Shown in pieces: positions 6,466 through 11,853 of a DNA stretch of 14,108 bases. The stretch is from CAYSIX01 sp964431205 (GTDB taxonomy: Bacteria > Planctomycetota > Phycisphaerae > Phycisphaerales > Phycisphaeraceae). Each line of letters begins with the position of its first letter. Within the stretch, counting starts at the first letter, position 1. The position numbers and the translations under genes are program-made. Below the pieces are notes generated by a model. The model made no database searches. It was not told where the DNA came from and saw nothing but the letters and a program-made list of their open reading frames with translations. Where the stretch lies: NCBI GenBank assembly GCA_964431205.1, contig CAYSIX010000099.1, forward strand, positions 1 to 14,108, given 5' to 3'.

Positions 6466-7920
6466 TCAGTTGCCATTGAAGTAAATCTGCCAGATTCCCT
6501 TGTCAAACGCATCCACATCCCGATCGCCATCAAAATCCGCGTTCTGCCACGTCGCTCCCGTTGTGGTGCCAAAGTTCGCCTGCCAGATCCCCAGGTCAAA
6601 CGCATCCACGTCTCCATCCAAATCTGCATCGCCTGGGCGAAACTCACGCGCCGTGCCGTCCTTCAGGAAGAAAAACCGTTTGTTGTTCATGTGGATGCGA
6701 ACACCGGCACGGACCTCGAGATTGCGAACAAACACTGAGTCTCCGTTTCCTGTCAATGTTACGTGCAGGTTGCCTGCTGTGGACGTCACACTGTCCCACT
6801 GACCGGACTGGTTATTCCCGCCGAGAACCAGGTGATCGATCACGAAGTTCGATGGCGTGAAACCATTGTCAGGGTTTGCGGGAACGGTGCTGGCGGTCGG
6901 GATGTTGATGTATTGATTTCCACCGGTGTCCTCATCGCGCATCATGCACGTGATCATGCTGTCTCCCAAGCCTGCCAGATCGGTCCCGCTGGTGCTCGTG
7001 ATGAGTAGTTCGGCGGGCGCATTCTGATCGAAACTGCCACGGATACGGACCTCGCCACCGCTTGAGACGGAAAGCGTGGAGTCTTGCGCGAGTGTCAACG
7101 AGTTCTTGATCTCAAGGATACCGCCGTCGATCGTCAGATCGGCATCGCACACGTACGAAATGGAATCGCCGGTGATGCCGGAAAATGGACTGCCGTCTGG
7201 GTTAGTTTCTGTTCCGTTCGATCCGACCGTCATGGTTCCGTTGCTAAAGATGGTGATCGAATCGACATCGACGGTTCCACGCCAGTAGTTGAACACGCCT
7301 TCGGCGGTGCCCGACGCGCTACCCACCTCGACTGAATTGATGATGAGTTCGGCGTACGGGCCGCGCATCCGGTACTCGCCCCTGCCGTCGTTTCCTGTCC
7401 CGATGCGCAACGAGGCGTTGCTTCCCGATTGGGTGTGTTCCGCGGTATAAGGTGCCGTCTGGCCTCTGCTGTCGAAAAGCCCTGCATCGATGTGGACTCG
7501 GTGTGCGATCAACGTGGCGTTGCCAAGATCGGCGAGTAGATTATAGCGGGCACTCGAGGGCGGGTTTGATCCCGAGGCACCAACTCCCACGCCCACAAGG
7601 TCGAGCACGGTTAATGTGTGTCTGCTGTGCGCAAGGATCCGATCGTCAAATATGATAACATCACTTGCGGCGGCATTGCCGTCTACGATCCAACACGACG
7701 GCCGTTGAACACCGCCGGTATTATGGATCCGTGCAAGATCGGCTGTGCTCGGGGCGCCTCCGGGGCTCCAGTTGTCAGGATTGTGCCACTTTCGATCATC
7801 CGGGTCAGTGCTGTTTATGCCGATCCAATTCTTGTCATCGCTCCAGGCAGTTGTGGCGACAACCGTGGCCGTCAACAGACACGCGGCTATCTGACGTAGA
7901 CGGAAGTTGGTTGGGATCAT
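6466..7920 (-). CDS. Secreted protein with C-terminal dockerin-like repeat pair
   Basis: 484 residues. Residues 1-27 form a signal peptide (basic Arg8/Arg10, hydrophobic core, WS at the likely cleavage zone). The centre (about 30-425) is rich in Gly, Thr, Ser, Asn and short beta-type stretches such as LRIGTGNDGRGEYRMRG and LTIDGGILEIKNSLTLA, which resembles autotransporter-like or beta-helix repeats; no catalytic motif is recognised. The C-terminus (about 429-484) holds two calcium-loop-plus-helix repeats: GDADLDGDVDAFDLGIWQ and ADFDGDRDVDAFDKGIWQ, matching the dockerin type I pattern that is common at the ends of planctomycete exported proteins, where it may mediate surface attachment. The ATG has GAGG about 9 nt upstream. 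It lies 80 bp downstream of the PEP-CTERM gene, same strand. GC is clearly lower than in the housekeeping neighbours. Function beyond export is unknown. Confidence 0.87.
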   Translation of the reverse strand: MIPTNFRLRQIAACLLTATVVATTAWSDDKNWIGINSTDPDDRKWHNPDNWSPGGAPSTADLARIHNTGGVQRPSCWIVDGNAAASDVIIFDDRILAHSRHTLTVLDLVGVGVGASGSNPPSSARYNLLADLGNATLIAHRVHIDAGLFDSRGQTAPYTAEHTQSGSNASLRIGTGNDGRGEYRMRGPYAELIINSVEVGSASGTAEGVFNYWRGTVDVDSITIFSNGTMTVGSNGTETNPDGSPFSGITGDSISYVCDADLTIDGGILEIKNSLTLAQDSTLSVSSGGEVRIRGSFDQNAPAELLITSTSGTDLAGLGDSMITCMMRDEDTGGNQYINIPTASTVPANPDNGFTPSNFVIDHLVLGGNNQSGQWDSVTSTAGNLHVTLTGNGDSVFVRNLEVRAGVRIHMNNKRFFFLKDGTAREFRPGDADLDGDVDAFDLGIWQANFGTTTGATWQNADFDGDRDVDAFDKGIWQIYFNGN

Positions 7921-8000
7921 TTTCTATCCTCGTTTAGAACTTGGGTTCTGGTCTCAGCCGCGTGAGCCCGCCAACGTATTTGCCGGACGCTTGGATCGTC

Positions 8001-8897
8001 TCAGAGTCTTTGTCGCTTGCCCGCCACAGCTGCGATGAGCCCGCATAACATTATTGTCGTGGAAGGCTCGGGGATGAGTATCGCTCGTGTGGTGAAGATG
8101 CCTGAGCTGGTGCGTGTCGACGCGCTGTCTGGCGGGATCTCAAGCGTCCACTCATACAGAAACGCCTTTTGTGATCCACCGGCGTGGGGTTCGCCGTTCT
8201 CGATGGGGGTGAACTCCTGATCCGACAGCAGCGAGGCGAGGGCATCGTAATCCCCACGGATCGAGACCGGCGTCACGGGCTCAGTCATGCCTTCGCCATC
8301 CAAGCTGATCTGTGACTCGAACTCGTGGACGATTGCATTTTCCCACTGTTCGGTGTCATGTGGTTCCACGAGTTGGAGCACCGTGATCTCGATCAGCGCT
8401 TCGGAAAGATTTGCAAACGCTAGATTCTGCTCAAGGGCCGACGGACCGTTGGCAGTTCCATCATCGGACAGAAAGGCGGTGTAGAGATGCGCCATCGGGA
8501 CGCCCTCCACGTGACCGGCCCAGAGTGCTTCGATGAAGCCTTCACCGGTGGCTGACTCATCGCCGTCGGCGGACCCGCTGGCGGTCCCGTCAACCACGTC
8601 GTTGATCGGATACTCGCGGCTGTCGCCGACGCGGAACCAGAGGCTCTGGCGGGAGACGAGGTTCTCGCCGGCGACGGACCACTCGCTCAGCCCCTCTTGG
8701 ACTTCGGGGTTGAAGGTGATTCGTGACCGTCCCGCGGTTGCGGTCAGGGGGCCGTCGAAGACGCCCGTGTCGACGTGGTCGGCGGACGCGCCCGAGCCAC
8801 AGGCCATGACGATGAACAGCGCAACAACCAGCGAGCGGGGGTTCCCACCACACGCCGAAGACGGTTGCGATATGACGGGTGACAGGTGCGCGTTCAT
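8001..8897 (-). CDS. PEP-CTERM sorting-domain protein
   Basis: 298 residues, predicted exported surface protein. An N-terminal signal region occupies about 1-39 (Arg21, hydrophobic 22-33, cleavage near GASA-DH). The last 23 residues are a PEP-CTERM sorting signal: PEPSTT at 276-281, a hydrophobic helix (IMLCGLIAAVAG), then a basic KRQRL tail. By family knowledge an exosortase (EpsH type) cleaves near PEP; no exosortase gene is in the window. The middle region is acidic and I do not recognise a domain; segments such as HLYTAFLSDDGTANGP suggest a beta-rich extracellular fold. The start is firm: AAGGAGGT lies 8 nt before the ATG. A possible promoter at 8957-8962 and a G9 tract lie upstream. It probably heads a two-gene unit with the dockerin-type gene. 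Confidence 0.9.
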   Translation of the reverse strand: MNAHLSPVISQPSSACGGNPRSLVVALFIVMACGSGASADHVDTGVFDGPLTATAGRSRITFNPEVQEGLSEWSVAGENLVSRQSLWFRVGDSREYPINDVVDGTASGSADGDESATGEGFIEALWAGHVEGVPMAHLYTAFLSDDGTANGPSALEQNLAFANLSEALIEITVLQLVEPHDTEQWENAIVHEFESQISLDGEGMTEPVTPVSIRGDYDALASLLSDQEFTPIENGEPHAGGSQKAFLYEWTLEIPPDSASTRTSSGIFTTRAILIPEPSTTIMLCGLIAAVAGKRQRL

Positions 8898-8905
8898 TGC
8901 GATCT

Positions 8906-8913
8906 ACCTCCTT
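8906..8913 (-). promoter_or_regulatory. Strong Shine-Dalgarno of the PEP-CTERM gene
   Basis: AAGGAGGT on the minus strand with an 8-nt spacer to the ATG at 8897: near-perfect match to the 16S tail. It contrasts with several plus-strand genes here that have no such site. Confidence 0.85.
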
Positions 8914-8956
8914 GTGTACGCCATGAACTTCTGATCGGTCGTCCGGGTGCTACGGC

Positions 8957-8962
8957 ATCATA
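8957..8962 (-). promoter_or_regulatory. Possible -10 box of the PEP-CTERM gene
   Basis: TATGAT on the minus strand, giving a leader of roughly 50 nt before the ATG at 8897. The -35 position has no good TTGACA match. The G9 tract (C9 on this strand) ends 25 bp upstream of this box, next to where -35 contacts would be. Confidence 0.4.
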
Positions 8963-8987
8963 AGGATGATTGGGTCGAAATAGTACC

Positions 8988-8996
8988 GGGGGGGGG
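8988..8996. repeat. Homopolymer of nine G
   Basis: Nine consecutive G on the plus strand in the divergent gap between the PEP-CTERM gene (minus) and acpH (plus). Single-base tracts of this length are prone to slippage during replication. Confidence 0.85.
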
Positions 8997-9000
8997 TAGC

Positions 9001-9040
9001 TTGTCAAGCAGGAGTTTGTCAAGCGGCAACACGATGTCAA
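9001..9040. repeat. Short direct repeats around TGTCAA
   Basis: TTGTCAAGC occurs at 9001-9009 and again at 9016-9024, and TGTCAA once more at 9035-9040. Same orientation, 15 and 18 bp apart. They lie between the G9 tract and the acpH -10-like box, so they could be regulator-binding sites for either divergent gene. Confidence 0.55.
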
Positions 9041-9049
9041 CAAGGTGGT

Positions 9050-9055
9050 TATGAT
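9050..9055 (+). promoter_or_regulatory. Possible -10 box immediately before acpH
   Basis: TATGAT, 9 nt before the ATG at 9065. No Shine-Dalgarno sequence stands between them, which would fit a leaderless message. No -35 at the usual spacing. Confidence 0.4.
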
Positions 9056-9064
9056 GGGTGGCCT

Positions 9065-9724
9065 ATGAACTTCCTGGCGCACCTGTGTCTGTCGGAGCCG
9101 ACGGCGGCGGGATGGATCGGGGGGTTGCTGCCGGACCTGGTGCGCGGCGGGGGCCGGCGTGGCGTGGCGGAGGCGCTGCGGCCGGCGGTGCGGCTGCACC
9201 ACCGCGTGGACGCGTTCACCGACACGCACCCGATCCCGGCGCGGACGCGCGGGCGCCTGGCCCCGCGCCACGGCCGATACAGCGGGATCCTGGCGGACAT
9301 GCTCTACGACCATGTGCTGGCGCGGGACTGGTCGCGTCATCACGATGAGCCGCTGTCGGCGTTCATCGAACGGGTTTACGCGTGCTTTGAGCGGGAGCGG
9401 GACGGGGCGCTGATGCCCGAGCCGATGCGGCCGATCGTGGCGCGGATGATCGAGCAGGACTGGCTGGGCTGCTACGCGAGCGAGGCCGGGATGCGGGAGG
9501 TCCTGGGGCGGATGGAGCGTCGGTTCGCGGCGCGTTTCGGTCGGGCGGTGTCGCTGCGTGCGGTGATGGACGGGTGGGCGGAGCTGGACGCGGCGGTGAC
9601 GGCGGACTTCGAGTCGTTCTGGCCGCGCCTGGTCGAGCACGTGGACAAGGCGTGTGTGGTGCCGAGGGACCTGTCGTCTGAGTCCGCCGGCTCGTCGATG
9701 CCACGGCGTGACACAGGGCCCTGA
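9065..9724 (+). CDS. acpH: Acyl carrier protein phosphodiesterase (AcpH-like)
   Basis: 219 residues, slightly longer than the roughly 193 of the E. coli protein. AcpH removes the 4'-phosphopantetheine arm from acyl carrier protein, turning holo-ACP back to apo-ACP; cytoplasmic. Seen: the family start MNFLAHL, Asp24 in GGLLPDLV, the HHRVDAFTDTHP block at 45-56, and GILADMLYDHVLARDW at 74-89 with Asp78, Asp82 and His83. These are the conserved acid/histidine positions of the family. The C-terminal 20 residues after about 195 are not conserved-looking. The gene stands alone; no fatty-acid gene adjoins it. The stop codon lies in the 10-bp palindrome CAGGGCCCTG (9714-9723). GC is high, as in other core genes here. 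Confidence 0.9.
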   Translation: MNFLAHLCLSEPTAAGWIGGLLPDLVRGGGRRGVAEALRPAVRLHHRVDAFTDTHPIPARTRGRLAPRHGRYSGILADMLYDHVLARDWSRHHDEPLSAFIERVYACFERERDGALMPEPMRPIVARMIEQDWLGCYASEAGMREVLGRMERRFAARFGRAVSLRAVMDGWAELDAAVTADFESFWPRLVEHVDKACVVPRDLSSESAGSSMPRRDTGP

Positions 9725-10105
9725 TTGGGTGGCATGACCGTCCCGACGCCACGGTATCGCCGTCGCAATCCTATGGCATGACCCGGAGGGACGACGGAGA
9801 AGAAAGGGGGCGTTCTACTTTGTCCCGGCCTGGTGAGACAGTAGCAGGGGGTATTCGGGATTGTGCGGCCTCTGACACTCTGGTAAACCCAACCGGTGAC
9901 GAGATGGAGACGGAAACGCGCGTAACAAACTACGATGTCCCTTGTTCCGGTCCCAGGGCTTTCAGGTGGAGCCAGCCGTGATCCAAACAGATTGGATCGA
10001 CGCTCTCGAAGGGGACTGGGAGGCACACGTCCGGATCATTAACCACCCGCCGTTCGTGCACGAGGTTGAAGAAGGGGCTGGGGACGTTGTCGAAGGAGAT
10101 GGAGG
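9725..10105. other. Spacer of about 380 bp between acpH and the lipoprotein gene
   Basis: No gene is called. A 10-bp direct repeat TGGCATGACC occurs at 9730-9739 and 9774-9783. A plus-strand frame from a GTG at 9979 runs 42 codons to a TGA that overlaps the lipoprotein ATG (bases ATGA); it includes WIDALEGDWEAHVRIIN and could be a small coupled gene or a remnant. A 68-codon frame on the minus strand (9930-10136) covers the same bases. Neither has independent support. GC falls from about 70 percent to under 60 percent across this spacer. Confidence 0.5.
9861..9889 (+). promoter_or_regulatory. Candidate sigma-70-type promoter for the lipoprotein gene
   Basis: TTGTGC (9861-9866) and TAAACC (9884-9889) separated by exactly 17 bp. 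It is the only site in the window where both boxes are at ideal spacing. It would give a leader of about 210 nt before the lipoprotein ATG, containing the possible 42-codon frame. Confidence 0.35.
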
Positions 10106-10840
10106 ATGAATCGTCTGGGATGGCATACATCGTCATACGTCATACTGTGTCTCGCAGTCACCTTCGTTGCGGGCTGCCAGGTAGACAGGCGGTTTGCGCG
10201 GATCATGACACCTTGTTCCCCATTTGGTCACAACGGCATCAAAACACAAGCCTGGCTTTCCACGGAATCGTTCATCGACTATAGCGCGTTCTGGGTGGAA
10301 TGGACTGACGTCAATGGTCAGGTTCTGATCCATGATTCACGTGAGTTGACCAGTTCAATCGAAGCTTTCCTGGAGAGAGAGGGTGTGCCGGTAGAGCCAA
10401 AGACGGTATTGGTCGATGATCCTCGCTATGCAAGCCCTCGCTATGCCCTCGATCGCGAGCAGATTGAACCTTTCCACCCCGGTCGCACACTTGGTCTTGG
10501 TGTCGTGCGCACGATTGTGTGTCTGGACCCGATCGTTGTTGTTGAAGGGCCGGGCTCGATTCCTTACCGCCCATATGTACGCACGCAGTCGGTGACCATA
10601 CTTCTTGATGAGGTCGATCGTGTGCTGCTTTCACGCGGCTTCATGTATGGAAAGCGATTGCCGTTTTCTCGTGAGGCGGTTTGGTTCTCACCCACATTGA
10701 ACATACCACCTCAGCCCGCTGAGGTCGTCGATGAGAACAGGCGGCGAATCCCCGTGCCGTGGGGCGCGCTGGTGTTGACACGCGGCGGCGACGAGTGGGT
10801 GGTGACAGCCGAACTGGACGATTCCGAGACAGAGCGGTAA
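10106..10840 (+). CDS. Hypothetical lipoprotein
   Basis: 244 residues. The N-terminus has Arg3, a hydrophobic stretch (about 11-22) and a lipobox VAGC with Cys24 as the expected lipidation site; Gln25 at +2 would not retain it in the inner membrane under the E. coli rule. The mature part is soluble, with no domain I recognise; segments such as PFHPGRTLGLGVVRTIVCLDPIVVV look like beta strands. The ATG follows AAGGAG by about 8 nt. The stop TAA shares its last base with the ATG of the RHS-like fragment. GC is lower than in the flanking acpH and mscS genes, which may mean acquisition or a different selection regime. Coding status is well supported by the signal and ribosome site; function unknown. 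Confidence 0.75.
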   Translation: MNRLGWHTSSYVILCLAVTFVAGCQVDRRFARIMTPCSPFGHNGIKTQAWLSTESFIDYSAFWVEWTDVNGQVLIHDSRELTSSIEAFLEREGVPVEPKTVLVDDPRYASPRYALDREQIEPFHPGRTLGLGVVRTIVCLDPIVVVEGPGSIPYRPYVRTQSVTILLDEVDRVLLSRGFMYGKRLPFSREAVWFSPTLNIPPQPAEVVDENRRRIPVPWGALVLTRGGDEWVVTAELDDSETER

Positions 10841-11232
10841 TGGGGAAATTGATGCTCTGCCAGGTCGCCATCAATCAGGACCCGCAGAACGCGGACAGCG
10901 GCGTCAACCTCGAAAACAACTGCGAACGCTTCTGCTGGGCCTTGCACGACCCCAACTTGAACGTTCTCAGCATTGTCACCCAATCCGGCCGGCTCGTCGA
11001 ACGCTTCGAGCACACGCCCTGCGGCCGGCGACGGGTCTATACCCGGCCGCGGTGCCACGCCGACCTTGAAGGCGACGGTGAGGCGAACGGCGAGCCAGGA
11101 ACGGTCGATGGTTGTGTGTTTCACATGCGGGACGGGTGTAAGACCTGGCGTGGGGCTGAGCCGCGTCCGCGTGGTGGAGGCGGGGGCTGCGGTGGCGGCT
11201 GCAACGGGTCCGGGCGCGTATACTGTGTGTGA
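10840..11232 (+). pseudogene. Orphan RHS/YD-repeat fragment
   Basis: An open frame of 130 codons starts at the ATG sharing a base with the lipoprotein stop. Its first 60 or so residues match the end of planctomycete-type RHS core repeats: NNCERFCWALHDPNLNVLSI at about 28-47, then SGRLVERFEHTPCGRRRVYT; the usual family words are ERFYWALHD.N.NV, G.LVERYEYTPYGQR. Substitutions such as TPCG for TPYG and RFCW for RFYW suggest decay. After VYTRP the frame degrades, ending in a Gly/Cys-rich stretch. Complete RHS proteins are over 1000 residues, so this is a small remnant, or a displaced C-terminal tip. It is short, lacks a signal peptide and has no visible toxin domain. Family assignment rests on motif memory, not a search. 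Confidence 0.6.
11219..11224 (+). promoter_or_regulatory. Possible -10 box for the small membrane protein
   Basis: TATACT, 46 nt upstream of the ATG at 11271. Seven nt after it is an ATG opening a 3-codon frame (ATG GGT GGA TGA), and a second ATG at 11240 opens a 13-codon frame (MSERSDRELSHAI) that overlaps the start of the membrane gene. No clear -35. Confidence 0.4.
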
Positions 11233-11270
11233 TGGGTGGATGAGTGAGCGAAGCGATCGGGAATTGAGCC

Positions 11271-11582
11271 ATGCGATTTGATTCATTTCGGGACAATCCG
11301 CAGTTCGGGATGTGGTACGGGCGGGTGTCGCGTCAGCCGGGGTGGGTGGTGAAGGCGGCGGTGATGTCGGCGGTGATGGTGGTTGTGGTGCCGGTGGTGG
11401 TGCTGACGGTGGCGGCGTTGGTGGTGGGGACGGTGGTGTTTTTCGTGTTGGGGCTGATCGCGTCGTTGTTCTCGGCGTTGGGGTCGCTGGGTCGAGGGGG
11501 CGCGGGGGTACCGGAGCCGACGTGGCGTGAGGACGGTCGGGTGAACGTGCGGGTGATCGAGACGGATCGGGACGTGCGGTAG
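11271..11582 (+). CDS. Small membrane protein, two predicted helices
   Basis: 103 residues. Hydrophilic N-terminus (MRFDSFRDNPQFGMWYGRVS), then a Val/Ala-rich hydrophobic stretch from about 26 to 72 that is long enough for a two-helix hairpin, with Pro41 inside, then a polar tail ending in VNVRVIETDRDVR. I do not recognise the family. No Shine-Dalgarno sequence is apparent before the ATG. The coding DNA is unusually rich in GGTGGT-like triplets because of the Val run, which makes long Gly-rich and Pro-rich false frames in other registers. It lies 271 bp upstream of the MscS channel gene on the same strand. Real coding is likely from the membrane profile and the charged ends, but no homologue is known to me. 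Confidence 0.6.
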   Translation: MRFDSFRDNPQFGMWYGRVSRQPGWVVKAAVMSAVMVVVVPVVVLTVAALVVGTVVFFVLGLIASLFSALGSLGRGGAGVPEPTWREDGRVNVRVIETDRDVR

Positions 11583-11592
11583 GGGGCGAGCG

Positions 11593-11622
11593 TTGAACCG
11601 CCAAGGCGCCAAGAGCGCCGAG
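11593..11622. repeat. CGCCAAG octamer repeats
   Basis: After TTGAAC come three successive 8-nt units: CGCCAAGG, CGCCAAGA, GCGCCGAG. Similar CGCCAAG runs are familiar from intergenic DNA of several GC-rich bacteria; that comparison is from memory. Confidence 0.55.
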
Positions 11623-11652
11623 TGGTTTGGTTTTGGAGGAGCGGTGGCGCGG

Positions 11653-11782
11653 GGGGCGGCATCGTGAAACTTCGCGCGGGGCGGTCCGGCGCTAGACGCG
11701 GAGCGAGGAACGTGCAACGCAATCGCGCCGGGTGGGGCGGCATCGTGAAACGTCGAGCGGGGCGGTGCCCCGCCGCTAAACG
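11653..11782. repeat. Two-copy direct repeat with a GC hairpin (REP-like)
   Basis: Copies begin at 11653 and 11734, 81 bp apart. Each starts GGGGCGGCATCGTGAAAC (identical 18 bp), followed by a near-identical GCGGGGCGGT block and a GCTA.ACG word; similarity covers about 48 bp. In the second copy the block forms a perfect hairpin, GCGGGGC (11757-11763), loop GGT, GCCCCGC (11767-11773). In the first copy the hairpin is degraded. It fills most of the spacer between the small membrane gene and mscS. The layout resembles a repetitive extragenic palindrome element. Confidence 0.7.
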
Positions 11783-11838
11783 GGGGATGTGGCATTTGAA
11801 GTGGGTGCGCGCCGGCTTGTGGGTTTCGGTCGAGGCGG

Positions 11839-11844
11839 TAGAGT
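11839..11844 (+). promoter_or_regulatory. Possible -10 box immediately before the MscS gene
   Basis: TAGAGT, 9 nt before the ATG at 11854, in the same position relative to the start as the acpH box. No Shine-Dalgarno follows it and no -35 is obvious. The hexamer is only a moderate match. Confidence 0.3.
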
Positions 11845-11853
11845 AGCGGCGTG

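Noticed and set aside
9714..9723. Palindrome CAGGGCCCTG over the acpH stop as a terminator
   Set aside because: A perfect palindrome with no loop and no T run; it cannot form a good hairpin.
9930..10136. 68-codon frame on the minus strand
   Set aside because: Reads somewhat protein-like, but has no ribosome site, no recognised family, and overlaps the lipoprotein start.
10711..11604. 297-codon Pro-rich frame on the minus strand
   Set aside because: Its Pro/Thr-rich half is the complement of the Val-rich membrane gene, and the rest mirrors the RHS fragment and lipoprotein end.
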